NCBI GenBank assembly: GCA_000720535.1 | Contig: JOAZ01000016.1 | Coordinates: forward strand, 1-64,000 | Direction: 5' to 3' | DNA: 64,000 bases | DNA from: Streptomyces halstedii | GTDB lineage: Bacteria; Actinomycetota; Actinomycetes; Streptomycetales; Streptomycetaceae | Shown: piece after piece, positions 18,224 through 27,577 of the stretch | Layout: every line of letters begins with the position of its first letter | Numbering within the stretch: the stretch's first letter is position 1 | Notes under the pieces: generated by a model | Databases searched by the model: none | Told to the model about the DNA's origin: nothing | The model's input: the letters and a program-made list of their open reading frames with translations, nothing else | Program-made: the position numbers and the translations under genes

Positions 18224-19537
18224 GTGCTCAGGGCAGACACGGCACACCACGCGGACGTGGTTGTCATCGGGGCCGGGATAGCCGGCCTGACAGCCGCCCA
18301 CCAGCTCATCAGCGCGGGGGTGGACACATGCGTCCTGGAGGCCGCCCCGCGCGTCGGCGGGCGGATGGCCACCGAGGACATGGACGGCTTCCGGCTCGAC
18401 CGCACCGGTCCCCTGCTCAGCTCCGCCTACCCGGAGCTGCGGCACACCCCGGGGCTCCAGGGGCTGGCGCTCCGGGACTTCTCCCCCGGGGTGCTCGTGC
18501 ACAGCCGGGGCCGCCGCTACCGGGCCGGTGACGTACGGAGCGCGAGGGGCGTACTGCGAGCCGCGCGCTCCCGTTCGAGCGCCCCTCGTGCCCCGCTGGG
18601 GGGTGCGATCGAACAGGCCAGGCTCGGCGCCTGGCTCTCCCGGCTGGCCACCACACCGGTCTCCCGCATCCTGGCCAGGCCCGACGGGCCCGCGCTCGAC
18701 GCCCTGTCCTCGCGGGGCCTCCCGCCGCGCACGGTCGACGGTTTCCTGCGCCCCCTGCTCTCGGCGCTGCTCAGCGATCCGGTCCTCGACACGTCGAGCC
18801 GCTGCGCCGATCTCGCCCTGCGCAGTTACGCGCGCGGCGGGATCTGTGTACCGGCGGGGGGCGCGGCGGCGCTGCCCGGACTGCTCGCCGCCGCGCTCCC
18901 GCCGGGGACGGTGCGGACCGGGGTGCACGTCACGGCCGCCGACATCACCTCCGTACGCACCAAGGAGCACGGGGAGCTGAGCTGCCGCTCGCTGCTGCTG
19001 GCCACCGGCGCGGGCGCGGCCGCCGAGCTGCTGCCGGGACTGCGGGCGCCCGCCTTCCACCCGGTGACGGTGCTCCACCACACCGCGCCCGCTCCCCCGC
19101 CGACGGGCGCCCGGCTGCTGCTGGACGCGGACCGGGCGGGGCCGGTCGCGCACACCGCGGTGATGAGCGCCGTCGACCCGTCGCGCGCGCCGCTGGGCCG
19201 GGCCCTGATCACGTCCACGGTCCTCGGTCCCCCGCCGCCCGACCTGGACCGGGCGGTCCGGGACCATCTCGCCGTGCTGTACGGCGTCCCGACGTACGAC
19301 TGGGAGCTTCTGGCCGCGCACCACGACCCGGAGGCGGTGCCGGTCATGGCGCCGCCGCACGACCTGCGCCGGCCGGTGCGGGTGCTCGCCGGGCTGTACG
19401 TGTGCGGCGACCACCGTGACACCAGCACGGTCCAGGGCGCCCTGCACTCGGGGCGCCGGGCCGCCGCGTCAATCCTGGCGGACCTGGGGGTGCGCCGGAA
19501 GCCCGCGGGCGGGGAGAACCTGCCCGCCGCCGCCTGA
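18224..19537 (+). CDS. FAD-dependent oxidoreductase (amine oxidase / phytoene desaturase-like)
   Basis: A 437-aa flavoprotein. It has the N-terminal dinucleotide motif ADVVVIGAGIAGLTAAHQL, a GG-doublet-type RVGGRMATE, and a C-terminal FAD-contacting LYVCGDHRDTSTVQGALHSGRRAA. This layout is typical of the amine oxidase/protoporphyrinogen oxidase/desaturase superfamily. The substrate cannot be read from sequence, and there are no carotenoid genes nearby. The GTG follows a GGGAGGGG ribosome site. It is convergent with the NsdA-like gene over a repeat-rich spacer. Confidence 0.87.
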   Translation: MLRADTAHHADVVVIGAGIAGLTAAHQLISAGVDTCVLEAAPRVGGRMATEDMDGFRLDRTGPLLSSAYPELRHTPGLQGLALRDFSPGVLVHSRGRRYRAGDVRSARGVLRAARSRSSAPRAPLGGAIEQARLGAWLSRLATTPVSRILARPDGPALDALSSRGLPPRTVDGFLRPLLSALLSDPVLDTSSRCADLALRSYARGGICVPAGGAAALPGLLAAALPPGTVRTGVHVTAADITSVRTKEHGELSCRSLLLATGAGAAAELLPGLRAPAFHPVTVLHHTAPAPPPTGARLLLDADRAGPVAHTAVMSAVDPSRAPLGRALITSTVLGPPPPDLDRAVRDHLAVLYGVPTYDWELLAAHHDPEAVPVMAPPHDLRRPVRVLAGLYVCGDHRDTSTVQGALHSGRRAAASILADLGVRRKPAGGENLPAAA

Positions 19538-19551
19538 CCGGGGAGCGGCCC

Positions 19552-19725
19552 GGCCGGGGCGGGCGGGGGCTGGGCGCGGCTCGGCTCGGACGGGACCGGC
19601 CCGGGTCTGGGCTCGGCCCGGCTGGTCCAGCTCAAGGCCCGGCCGGTCCGGCCCGGAGTCCGGCCGGGGCGGGCGGGGGCTGGGCGGGCGCGGCTCGGCT
19701 CGGCTCGGACGGGACCGGCCCGGGG
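19552..19725. repeat. direct repeat in convergent spacer
   Basis: Two copies (19552-19605 and 19662-19725, period 110 bp) share a GGCCGGGGCGGGCGGGGGCT head and a GACGGGACCGGCCCGGG tail. The second copy carries extra GGGC and GGCTC iterations. They fill the space between the convergent oxidoreductase and NsdA-like genes. Confidence 0.75.
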
Positions 19726-19735
19726 TGCGGCGGGT

Positions 19736-21490
19736 TCAGCCCAGGGCCAGGGCCGCGACCCGGTCGCGGTAGCCGCGTACGGCGGCCGCGTCCCGGTACG
19801 GCTCCAGGCGGCGCTCGAAGTCGCGCACGTACTCGGTGGCGCGCGCCGACCGCATCTCCGACGCCTGCTGGGCCGCCTCGGCGCCCAGCAGGCAGGCCTG
19901 GTCCAGCTCCCCGGTCCCCAGCCGCGCGGAGGCGAGCACCACCCGGCAGAACAGCCTGCTCCGGGCGTACGCCGGGGCACGCAGCTGGAGCGAGCGCTCG
20001 GCGTGCTGGGCGGCGGCCCGGTACTGCTGCAGGTCGAGGTGGCAGTGGCCGAACTCGTCGGCCAGCTGAGCCTCGTCGAAGTGGCGGGCCCAGGGCGGGG
20101 TGTCGTCATTGGGGCGGGCGCTCTGCAAGGCGCGTTCCGCCCGCACGAGGGCCGCGACGCAGGCCCTCGTCTCGCCGAGGACGCCGTGCCCGCGGGCCTC
20201 GACCGCGTGCAGCAGGGCCATGACGACGGGCGGGGCCGAGGAGCCGATGCCCTGCTGGGAGACCCGGGCGAGCTGGACGGCCTCCCTGCCGTGCCCGAGG
20301 TAGACGGCCTGCCGGCTCATGGTGATCAGCACGAAGGAGCCGTACGCCCGGTCGCCCGCCGCCTGCGCGAGCCGGAGCGCCTGCACGAAGTAGCGCTGCG
20401 CCAGGCCGTGCGCCCCGATGTCGTACGAGGTCCAGCCGGCCAGCCGGGTCAGGTCGGCTGCCGCCGAGAACAGCCGCCGGCCGACCGCCTCGCCGTAGGT
20501 CCCGCGCAGCATGGGCTCGGCCTCGTGCTCCAGGTACCTGACGAGGGCCTGGCGGGCGTGGCCGCCGCCGTAGGCGTGGTCCAGGGCGCGGAAGAGGTCA
20601 CCGACCGAGTGCAGGGCGGCGATGTCACCGCTGCCGACCCGCTGCCCGGAGCCGCGCTCGGCGCCCCGCTGGCGCGGGACGACGGGGTGCCCGGCCCCGG
20701 GGGCACCGGGCGGCCGGGTGGGGGCGGGACCCCTGGAGGCGGGCCGGGCCCCGGGAGCGCCCGTGCCGTGGACACCGGATCCGTGGGGGCCCGCGCCGTG
20801 CCCGTGGCCGGGGGCGCCCGTACCGTGCGCGTGGGCCGGGCCCTGCTCATGGCCCGTCTGGGTGCCGGGGCCGCCCCGGTGTCCCGGAGCGGCGAGGTGG
20901 CCGCCCGTCCCGGGGCCGGGGCCGGGGAGTACGCCGCTGGTGCGGGGGCCGTCGGCCGTGCGGGTCCGGAGGGTCTCGACGGAGGGGCGCGGAGCCGGGA
21001 GACCGGCCGTGCCCGCCGCCGGGCCGCCGGACTCGCCGTGGGCGACCCATTCGTCGGGCCGCCCGATCAGCCAGTCCCGGCTGGGGACGACCAGTCCGGC
21101 CGGGGTGAAGGCGATCTTGCGCAGCTCCGCCTGGCTGCCGGAGTCCTTCCGCCAGAGCCCGCTGACGATGTCGACGGCCTCGGCGGGCGTGGCCGCGAAT
21201 TCGAGGCCCGCGTAGACGGGCGCGCAGGCGTCCAGGCCGAGATCCTGGGCGGAGAGCCGGCGCCCGAGCCGCCGGGTGAACACCTCGGCGATCAGCGCCG
21301 GCGTCGTACCGCGCGGCTGCTGGCCCCGCAGCCAGCGGGTCACCGAGGTCTTGTCGTAGCGCAGATCGAGTCCGTGTTCGAGGCCCAGCTGATCCACCCG
21401 CCGGGCCAGGCCCGCGTGGGAGAATCCGGCTTCCGCGATGAGCGCAGCGAGCCGCCGGTTGGGGGTGCGCTGCGGAGGTCGTTCCGACAT
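19736..21490 (-). CDS. NsdA-like pleiotropic regulator with TPR-type C-terminus
   Basis: A 584-aa protein. The N-terminus (about residues 8-90) resembles an HTH-like domain (RRLAALIAEAGFSHAGLARRVDQLGLEHGLDLRYDKTSVTRWLRGQQPRG compressed; key residues TSVTRWL). A conserved GLWRKDSGSQAEL block follows, then a low-complexity Gly/Pro/His linker (about 165-265). The C-terminal half is a helical repeat array with TPR character (HGLAQRYFVQALRLAQAAGD, then the QYRAAAQHAERSLQ block). This organisation matches the Streptomyces NsdA family, known as negative regulators of sporulation and antibiotic production. Whether this paralogue has that role is an inference. Confidence 0.83.
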   Translation of the reverse strand: MSERPPQRTPNRRLAALIAEAGFSHAGLARRVDQLGLEHGLDLRYDKTSVTRWLRGQQPRGTTPALIAEVFTRRLGRRLSAQDLGLDACAPVYAGLEFAATPAEAVDIVSGLWRKDSGSQAELRKIAFTPAGLVVPSRDWLIGRPDEWVAHGESGGPAAGTAGLPAPRPSVETLRTRTADGPRTSGVLPGPGPGTGGHLAAPGHRGGPGTQTGHEQGPAHAHGTGAPGHGHGAGPHGSGVHGTGAPGARPASRGPAPTRPPGAPGAGHPVVPRQRGAERGSGQRVGSGDIAALHSVGDLFRALDHAYGGGHARQALVRYLEHEAEPMLRGTYGEAVGRRLFSAAADLTRLAGWTSYDIGAHGLAQRYFVQALRLAQAAGDRAYGSFVLITMSRQAVYLGHGREAVQLARVSQQGIGSSAPPVVMALLHAVEARGHGVLGETRACVAALVRAERALQSARPNDDTPPWARHFDEAQLADEFGHCHLDLQQYRAAAQHAERSLQLRAPAYARSRLFCRVVLASARLGTGELDQACLLGAEAAQQASEMRSARATEYVRDFERRLEPYRDAAAVRGYRDRVAALALG

Positions 21491-21850
21491 CAGCTGTACG
21501 GTCTCCTGCCTTCGGGGCCGGGCCGGCGGCCCTAAGGGAACGGCGCGAATGTAACTGCCCCGCCACCACCCTTACCGGCGTTCGCTCCACATTCATCCGA
21601 TCGTGTGAGCATTGCGTAGATCGCTGACGCCGGTCCGGGACCCCGTACCGGCGTCGGGAAGCCCGCGCCGCCCGCCCCGGGGACCGCTCCGGCGCACGGC
21701 CCCCGGGGCCGGACATCCGTGACGAACCTGCCGGACACCTCCCTCCGGGACGGTCGTACAGTGGCTCGGGGCCCGTATCGGTGCACGGTGACGTGGCTTC
21801 CGGGGGACGGCCCCGGAACGCCGGCACCCGCGAACAGGGAGGCATCCGAA
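21491..21850. other. divergent intergenic region between NsdA-like gene and lipB
   Basis: About 360 bp without a credible gene. It must hold the promoters of both flanking genes. AT-richer patches at about 21548-21610 are the likeliest promoter area. I see no strong hairpin or repeat. Confidence 0.45.
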
Positions 21851-22660
21851 GTGAGTGAGCTGCGGTTCGTCCGCGCCGGATTCGGCGAGGAGGCGGTCGA
21901 CTACCAGGAGGCCTGGCAGATGCAGCGCGAGGTGCACGCCGCCCGGTTCGAGGACACCGTCCCCGACACCTGCCTGCTCCTGGAGCACCCGCCCGTCTAC
22001 ACGGCGGGGCGGCGTACGACCGAGAGCGAGCGCCCGCTGGACGGCACCCCGGTGATCGACGTCGACCGCGGCGGGAAGATCACCTGGCACGGCCCCGGCC
22101 AGCTCGTCGGCTACCCCATCCAGAAGCTGCCGCGTCCGGTCGACGTCGTCGCGCACGTACGCCGGCTGGAGGACGCCCTGATCCGCACGGCCGCCGACTT
22201 CGGCGTGGAGACCTCCCGGGTCGAGGGCCGCAGCGGGGTCTGGGTGCTCGGGGACCCGGTCGAGGAGCGCCCCTCCCCGGGCGGGCTGTCGCTCGACTTC
22301 GACCCCCGGCTGCGCGACGAGGAGTTCGACCCCCGGCTGAACGGCCCGGAGTACGCGCCGTCCAACGCCGGCCAGCGCCGCGAGGACCGCAAGCTGGCGG
22401 CGATCGGCATCCGCGTCGCCAAGGGCGTGACCATGCACGGCTTCGCCCTCAACGTGAACCCCGACAACACCTGGTTCGACCGGATCGTGCCGTGCGGGAT
22501 CCGGGACGCGGGCGTCACCTCGCTCGCGTACGAACGGGGCCGCGAGATCACGATCGCGGACGTCCTCCCGGTCGTGGAGAAGCACCTCCGGGACGTCCTG
22601 GAGAACGCGGAACTCGCGCCCCGGGCCGTCGCGGCGCCGAAGGCCGCGACCCCCGCCTGA
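21851..22660 (+). CDS. lipB: lipoyl(octanoyl) transferase
   Basis: A 269-aa enzyme that moves octanoyl from acyl-carrier protein to apo-lipoyl domains. Motifs visible: [36 protein letters not shown], the catalytic lysine region [23 protein letters not shown], and the catalytic cysteine in FDRIVPCGI (near residue 215). An insertion around residues 135-180 ([20 protein letters not shown]) is longer than in short bacterial LipB. The GTG start opens the conserved domain. Together with lipA it supplies lipoate for the E2 protein encoded upstream. Confidence 0.94.
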   Translation: MSELRFVRAGFGEEAVDYQEAWQMQREVHAARFEDTVPDTCLLLEHPPVYTAGRRTTESERPLDGTPVIDVDRGGKITWHGPGQLVGYPIQKLPRPVDVVAHVRRLEDALIRTAADFGVETSRVEGRSGVWVLGDPVEERPSPGGLSLDFDPRLRDEEFDPRLNGPEYAPSNAGQRREDRKLAAIGIRVAKGVTMHGFALNVNPDNTWFDRIVPCGIRDAGVTSLAYERGREITIADVLPVVEKHLRDVLENAELAPRAVAAPKAATPA

Positions 22661-22784
22661 CCCGGCCCCGGGGAATAGGCCCTGTCGGCCACAGGTTGGG
22701 CAGGCGTAAGACCGTTCTAACGACGGGCGTACCCTGGTGTTCGCCGAAGAATCCAATGCAGTGAAAGCAAAGGGGAGTGCCGGA

Positions 22785-23819
22785 GTGTCCGCTGTCGCAC
22801 CCGACGGGCGCAAGATGCTGCGCCTGGAGGTCCGGAACAGCCAGACCCCCATCGAGCGCAAGCCCGAGTGGATCAAGACCCGGGCGAAGATGGGCCCCGA
22901 GTACAACCAGTTGCAGAAGCTCGTGAAGAGCGAGGGTCTGCACACGGTGTGCCAGGAGGCCGGGTGCCCCAACATCTTCGAATGCTGGGAGGACCGCGAG
23001 GCCACCTTCCTCATCGGCGGGGACCAGTGCACCCGGCGCTGCGACTTCTGCCAGATCGACACGGGGAAGCCGCAGGCCCTCGACCGTGACGAGCCGCGCC
23101 GCGTCGGCGAGTCCGTCGTCACGATGGACCTGAACTACGCCACCATCACCGGCGTCGCCCGCGACGACCTGGAGGACGGCGGCGCCTGGCTGTACGCCGA
23201 GACGGTCCGCCAGATCCACGCGCTGACGGCGGAGCGGGAGGCGGGCGCCACCAAGGTCGAGCTGCTGATCCCCGACTTCAACGCGGTGCCCGAGCAGCTC
23301 GCCGAGGTCTTCTCCTCGCGTCCCGAGGTGCTCGCGCACAACGTCGAGACGGTGCCCCGCATCTTCAAGCGGATCCGTCCGGGCTTCCGCTACGAGCGGT
23401 CCCTCGAAGTCATCACGCGGGCCCGCGAGGCCGGTCTGGTGGCCAAGTCGAACCTCATCCTCGGCATGGGCGAGACCCGCGAGGAGGTCAGCGAGGCGCT
23501 CAAGGACCTGCACGACGCGGGATGCGAGCTCATCACGATCACGCAGTACCTGCGGCCCTCCCCGCGGCACCACCCCGTCGAGCGCTGGGTGAAGCCGCAG
23601 GAGTTCGTGGAGCTGAAGGACGAGGCCGACGCGATCGGCTACTCGGGTGTCATGTCGGGTCCGCTGGTGCGTTCCTCGTACCGCGCGGGGCGCCTGTTCC
23701 AGCAGGCGATGGAGCGTCGCGGCGGCGGCGCCGCGACGGCCGGTGCCCAGACCTCCGGGGTCCAGGCGTCCGGTGCTCAGGCGTCCGGTGCCCCGGCGCC
23801 GTCCGCGCCCGGTGTGTGA
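22785..23819 (+). CDS. lipA: lipoyl synthase (radical SAM)
   Basis: A 344-aa radical-SAM enzyme that inserts two sulfurs into octanoyl-lipoyl domains. It holds both cluster motifs: the auxiliary cluster cysteines in [12 protein letters not shown] and the SAM-cluster [11 protein letters not shown]. Further conserved parts are [19 protein letters not shown] and [16 protein letters not shown]. The GTG at [16 protein letters not shown] has an AGGGGAG ribosome site; a GTG 48 bp upstream is less likely. The C-terminal tail (about 25 residues of repeated [16 protein letters not shown]) is unusual for LipA and looks like a repeat expansion. Confidence 0.96.
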   Translation: MSAVAPDGRKMLRLEVRNSQTPIERKPEWIKTRAKMGPEYNQLQKLVKSEGLHTVCQEAGCPNIFECWEDREATFLIGGDQCTRRCDFCQIDTGKPQALDRDEPRRVGESVVTMDLNYATITGVARDDLEDGGAWLYAETVRQIHALTAEREAGATKVELLIPDFNAVPEQLAEVFSSRPEVLAHNVETVPRIFKRIRPGFRYERSLEVITRAREAGLVAKSNLILGMGETREEVSEALKDLHDAGCELITITQYLRPSPRHHPVERWVKPQEFVELKDEADAIGYSGVMSGPLVRSSYRAGRLFQQAMERRGGGAATAGAQTSGVQASGAQASGAPAPSAPGV

Positions 23820-23945
23820 ATTCGCGCACAAGAGCCTACCGAACAGTAGAGACCGAGGCGACGCGGTCCGTACGCCCCCGCAGGCCGGGGGCCCGTATGG
23901 GCCGCGTCGGCGTGCGCGGCGCCGCGATCGGGGTTTCATTGGTGT

Positions 23946-23974
23946 TTGACCGACCGGTCATGCACTGGTAACAC
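23946..23974 (+). promoter_or_regulatory. candidate vegetative promoter with GACCGGTC dyad
   Basis: TTGACC and TAACAC are separated by exactly 17 bp, about 115 bp before the small gene that follows. The spacer contains the 8-bp palindrome GACCGGTC, which could be a repressor half-site or chance in GC-rich DNA. No TetR gene is adjacent. Confidence 0.45.
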
Positions 23975-24088
23975 CGAGCAGTGACCCTAGGTACACGGAC
24001 AGCGGCGGCTTCCCACGGCCGTCGCCGTCACTGCTTCCCGCTACTCAGCGCGCCGGGCGCGCATCCGCTCCGAGGGGGAACCACCACC

Positions 24089-24289
24089 ATGCATGCCGCA
24101 CCGGTCCGGGCCCACACGATCCCGTCCGTCACCAACGCCCTGCGCGCCGTGGAGTCGCTGCTGCTGAGCGGAGGCCAGCGCACGGCCCGCCGCAACGCCT
24201 GGACCGCGGTCCTGGAGGACCGCCGCCGGGCCAAGGACCGGGTCGAGGCGGAGCACGTGCTGGAGACTGTGACCGCCCACCGTTCCTAG
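24089..24289 (+). CDS. small conserved hypothetical protein (66 aa)
   Basis: A basic, helical protein (MHAAPVRAHTIPSVTNALRAVESLLLSGGQRTARRNAW). It has no membrane segment or signal peptide. The ATG has a GAGGGGG ribosome site, and codon use matches the neighbours. I recognise it as a small protein found downstream of lipA in Streptomyces but know no function. The 268 bp upstream hold a good candidate promoter. Confidence 0.68.
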   Translation: MHAAPVRAHTIPSVTNALRAVESLLLSGGQRTARRNAWTAVLEDRRRAKDRVEAEHVLETVTAHRS

Positions 24290-24319
24290 GTCACTCAGGG
24301 GCCACGTAAACTTCGCTGC

Positions 24320-25027
24320 ATGGCGAGGAAGGCAAACACTGACGGCGCGGACAGCGCCGAGAACGCGGGGCGGCTCAAGCAGATCGCCCTGACCTACAAG
24401 ATGACCAGGCGGACCGACCCCAAGGTGGGTCTTGTCGTCGCGGGTGTGGGAATCGTCACCTTCGGCGTCTTCCTCGCGATCGGCTTCCTGATCGGCCACC
24501 CCGTCTACGCGGGCATCCTGGGCTTCGTGCTGGCCTTCCTGGCGATGGCGATCATCTTCGGACGACGTGCCGAGCGCGCGGCCTTCGGGCAGATGGAGGG
24601 CCAGCCGGGCGCTGCGGCGGCCGTGCTGGACCGGGTGGGCCGCGGCTGGACCACGACCCCGGCGGTCGCGATGAACCGCAGCCAGGACGTCGTCCACCGC
24701 GCCGTCGGCAAGGCGGGCATCGTGCTGGTGGCGGAGGGCAACCCGAACCGGGTGAAGAGCCTGCTGGCGGCCGAGAAGCGGCGGATGGCCCGGATCGTGG
24801 TGGACGTGCCGGTGCACGACATCATCGTCGGCGACGGCGAGGGCCAGGTGCCGCTGAAGAAAGTGCGCACCACGATGCTGAAGCTGCCGAGGATCCTGAC
24901 CGGTCCGCAGGTCACCGCGGCCAACGACCGGCTGCGGGCGATGGGTGACCTGATGAGCAACATGCCGCTGCCGAAGGGTCCGATGCCGAAGGGCATGCGG
25001 ATGCCGCGCGGCGGAAAGATGCGCTGA
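24320..25027 (+). CDS. DUF4191 family membrane protein
   Basis: A 235-aa protein with a charged N-terminus, a pair of closely spaced membrane helices (about residues 36-78, VGLVVAGVGIVTFGVFLAIGF and the following AGILGFVLAFLAMAIIF), and a soluble C-terminal domain. The C-terminal domain includes RVKSLLAAEKRRMARIVVDVPVHDIIVG and a Met/Pro/Lys/Gly-rich tail. This matches DUF4191, conserved next to lipA in actinobacteria and without known function. It starts 30 bp after the small upstream gene, probably in the same transcript, and ends at a very strong hairpin. Confidence 0.87.
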   Translation: MARKANTDGADSAENAGRLKQIALTYKMTRRTDPKVGLVVAGVGIVTFGVFLAIGFLIGHPVYAGILGFVLAFLAMAIIFGRRAERAAFGQMEGQPGAAAAVLDRVGRGWTTTPAVAMNRSQDVVHRAVGKAGIVLVAEGNPNRVKSLLAAEKRRMARIVVDVPVHDIIVGDGEGQVPLKKVRTTMLKLPRILTGPQVTAANDRLRAMGDLMSNMPLPKGPMPKGMRMPRGGKMR

Positions 25028-25041
25028 GCGTACGTAACGGA

Positions 25042-25095
25042 TGTGACAGGGGGCCGCCCCGGACGAGAAACCGTCCGGGGCAGCCCCCTGTCACA
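25042..25095. terminator. strong terminator hairpin after the DUF4191 gene
   Basis: A near-perfect inverted repeat of about 24 bp per arm: TGTGACAGGGGGC on the outside pairs with GCCCCCTGTCACA, and GCCCCGGACG pairs with CGTCCGGGGC inside. The loop is about 6 bases. It begins 15 bp after the stop codon and could serve both convergent genes. Confidence 0.9.
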
Positions 25096-25140
25096 CGCGG
25101 AACGGCCCCACGCACGACCACATGACGTGGACCGCGCGCC

Positions 25141-25225
25141 CCGGGATTCGGCTCAGACACCCCGGGACTCGGCTCAGACACGGATCTGACCCCCGTGCCC
25201 CGGACTCGGCTCAGATACGGACCTG
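25141..25225. repeat. three copies of the RDD-gene 3' end
   Basis: The sequence around the stop codon of the RDD gene (core GACTCGGCTCAGATACGG on the plus strand) is present three times: at 25141-25160, 25161-25187 and 25198-25225. Only the last copy is the real coding end. Each copy contains an equivalent of the TGA. Differences are single bases, including CAGACACGGATCTG versus CAGATACGGACCTG. Confidence 0.85.
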
Positions 25226-25678
25226 GACCGCGCGGGCGAGCCGGTCGTGGAGGCCGCGGCTGTCGCGGTCCCAGACGAGGGCCGGGATCACCAGCAGAAG
25301 CAGCACGGTCCGCAGCAGGACGCGTCCGGCACCGAGCCGGGAGCCGTCGTCGGCGACGACCCGCAGGCCGCAGACGCGCTTGCCGGGCGTGAACCCGACC
25401 GTGGTGACGGTGAGCAGGCTCAGGACGAGGAAGATGCCGAGCGCCCAGTTGCCGGCGCTCTGCTGGTCGCCCCGGGCGAACAACCCGTAGGCGATCAGCA
25501 TGCAGGCGGCCCAGTCGATGAAGAGGGCCCCGAAGCGGCGGCCGAGCGGGGCCACCGACCCCGGGCCCTCCTGGGGCAGGCCGAGGCGCTGGCCCCGGTA
25601 ACCGAAGTCGGCACCCATCTCTTCGGCGGCCGCGCGGGGGCCGGAGAGCCACGATCCGATTGCTTGCCTGTTGTCCAC
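25211..25678 (-). CDS. RDD-family membrane protein
   Basis: A 155-aa protein starting with GTG (MDNRQAIGSWL). The RDD signature appears as LGRRFGALFIDWAACMLIAYGLF, then a second helix (WALGIFLVLSLLTVTTVGFTPG), the TPGKRVCGLRVV motif, and a third hydrophobic stretch (VLLRTVLLLLVIPALVW) before DRLARAVQVRI. RDD proteins are small integral membrane proteins, some proposed as ion exchangers; no specific role can be given here. It is divergent from glnA and convergent with the DUF4191 gene. Its 3' end is repeated in the spacer. Confidence 0.9.
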   Translation of the reverse strand: MDNRQAIGSWLSGPRAAAEEMGADFGYRGQRLGLPQEGPGSVAPLGRRFGALFIDWAACMLIAYGLFARGDQQSAGNWALGIFLVLSLLTVTTVGFTPGKRVCGLRVVADDGSRLGAGRVLLRTVLLLLVIPALVWDRDSRGLHDRLARAVQVRI

Positions 25679-25764
25679 CCGTCCACGGTACTGCGCCCCC
25701 GTGTACGACCGGCCGGGCGGGGCACACGAACACGTCGTTGAGGTGCCGCTCACAACCGGGCTGG

Positions 25765-25802
25765 TTAACTTGAGCGAAACAAACGGGTCATGCTGGAGAA
25801 AT
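25765..25802. promoter_or_regulatory. GlnR-box array upstream of glnA
   Basis: Four pentamers with exact 6-bp spacing: TTAAC-n6-GAAAC-n6-GTCAT-n6-GAAAT. This matches the known actinomycete GlnR recognition layout (gTnAC-n6-GaAAC repeated). It lies about 100 bp upstream of the glnA start. GlnR should act here as nitrogen regulator. Confidence 0.85.
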
Positions 25803-25900
25803 CCTGCCTGCCTATGGTCGGGGCCGGCGTGTGCCACCGCACTGGCCGCACAACGAGCCGCAACCCCGCCCGTTCCCGGGTCGGGAGTAGGAGGAGTTGG

Positions 25901-27310
25901 ATGTTCCAGAACGCCGACGAAGTCAAGAAGTACATCGCCGACAACGACGTCAAGTTCATCGACGTCCGGTTCTGCGACCTGCCGGGTGTGATGCAGCACG
26001 TCACGATCCCCGCGGCGACCTTCGACCCGGCCGAGGAACTGGCTTTCGACGGCTCGTCGATCCGTGGCTTCCAGGCGATCCACGAGTCGGACATGGCGCT
26101 GCGCGCCGACCTGTCGACGGCCCGGGTCGACCCGTTCCGCCGCGACAAGACGGTGAACATCAACTTCTTCATCCACGACCCGATCACCGGCGAGTCGTAC
26201 AGCCGTGACCCGCGGAACGTGGCCCGGAAGGCCGAGGCGTACCTCACCTCGACCGGCTTCGCCGACACCGCCTACTTCGGGCCCGAGGCCGAGTTCTACG
26301 TCTTCGACAACGTCCGCTTCCAGACGTCGGCGAACGAGAGCTTCTACCACATCGACTCCGAGGCCGGCGCCTGGAACACCGGTGCCCTGGAGAACAACCG
26401 CGGGTACAAGGTCCGCTACAAGGGCGGTTACTTCCCGGTCCCGCCGGTCGACCACTTCGCCGACCTGCGCGCCGAGATGTCCCTGGAGCTGGACCGCAAC
26501 GGCCTCCAGGTCGAGCGCCAGCACCACGAGGTCGGCACCGCCGGCCAGGCCGAGATCAACTACAAGTTCAACACGCTGCTCGCCGCGGCCGACGACCTGA
26601 TGCTCTTCAAGTACATCGTGAAGAACGTCGCCTGGCGCAACGGCAAGACCGCGACCTTCATGCCGAAGCCGATCTTCGGCGACAACGGCTCGGGCATGCA
26701 CGTCCACCAGTCCCTGTGGTCCGGCGGCACCCCCCTCTTCTACGACGAGCAGGGGTACGCGGGCCTCTCGGACATGGCGCGCCACTACATCGGCGGCATC
26801 CTGAAGCACGCCCCGTCGCTGCTGGCGTTCACCAACCCGACGGTGAACTCCTACCACCGCCTGGTGCCCGGCTTCGAGGCCCCGGTCAACATGGTGTACT
26901 CGCAGCGCAACCGCTCCGCCGCCATGCGCATCCCGATCACGGGCTCCAACCCGAAGGCCAAGCGCGTCGAGTTCCGCGCCCCGGACCCGTCCTCCAACCC
27001 GTACCTGGCGTTCTCGGCCCTGCTGATGGCCGGCCTGGACGGCGTCAAGAACAAGATCGAGCCGCCGGAGCCGATCGACAAGGACCTCTACGAGCTGGCC
27101 CCCGAGGAGCACGCGAGCGTCCAGCAGGTCCCGACCTCGCTCCCGGCGGTCCTGGAAGCGCTGGAGGCGGACCACGAGTACCTCCAGGCCGGTGGCGTCT
27201 TCACCCCGGACCTGATCGAGACGTGGATCGACTACAAGCGCATGAACGAGATCGCCCCGATCCAGCTGCGCCCGCACCCGCACGAGTTCGAGCTGTACTT
27301 CGACCTCTGA
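25901..27310 (+). CDS. glnA: glutamine synthetase type I
   Basis: A 469-aa GSI that makes glutamine from glutamate, ammonia and ATP. Seen: the N-terminal [29 protein letters not shown], the DGSSIRGF loop, metal-binding GPEAEFYVF, the ATP-site [16 protein letters not shown], the [18 protein letters not shown] loop, and the adenylylation-site region [11 protein letters not shown] (Tyr near 397). The modification site implies control by GlnE. The ATG follows GGAGGAG. Upstream lies a full GlnR-box array, so nitrogen-dependent transcription is expected. A perfect hairpin ends the transcript. Confidence 0.97.
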   Translation: MFQNADEVKKYIADNDVKFIDVRFCDLPGVMQHVTIPAATFDPAEELAFDGSSIRGFQAIHESDMALRADLSTARVDPFRRDKTVNINFFIHDPITGESYSRDPRNVARKAEAYLTSTGFADTAYFGPEAEFYVFDNVRFQTSANESFYHIDSEAGAWNTGALENNRGYKVRYKGGYFPVPPVDHFADLRAEMSLELDRNGLQVERQHHEVGTAGQAEINYKFNTLLAAADDLMLFKYIVKNVAWRNGKTATFMPKPIFGDNGSGMHVHQSLWSGGTPLFYDEQGYAGLSDMARHYIGGILKHAPSLLAFTNPTVNSYHRLVPGFEAPVNMVYSQRNRSAAMRIPITGSNPKAKRVEFRAPDPSSNPYLAFSALLMAGLDGVKNKIEPPEPIDKDLYELAPEEHASVQQVPTSLPAVLEALEADHEYLQAGGVFTPDLIETWIDYKRMNEIAPIQLRPHPHEFELYFDL

Positions 27311-27326
27311 GCCGCGGATCCCGCAC

Positions 27327-27361
27327 GAAGGCCGCCACCCCGCTCCGGGGTGGCGGCCTTC
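27327..27361 (+). terminator. terminator hairpin after glnA
   Basis: A 16-bp perfect stem (GAAGGCCGCCACCCCG / CGGGGTGGCGGCCTTC) with a 3-base loop, 16 bp after the glnA stop codon. Confidence 0.92.
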
Positions 27362-27577
27362 GCCGCGAGTACGGGTCAGGAGCGACCCCCTACGGTGCTC
27401 CGCCCCTGACGGGCCGTGTCGTTCGGGAGGACGCGACGGCGGCCTCCTCACCCGCGCATGAGCGGCGGCCGCCGGGCGGAGAGAGGTCCGGCGTTGCGCC
27501 AGGCGTGAAACCGGTGCGTGAGCCCTGGGGTCCGGGCATGTTCCGGAGGACGCATCCACCCGGAGAACGGACCTCAC

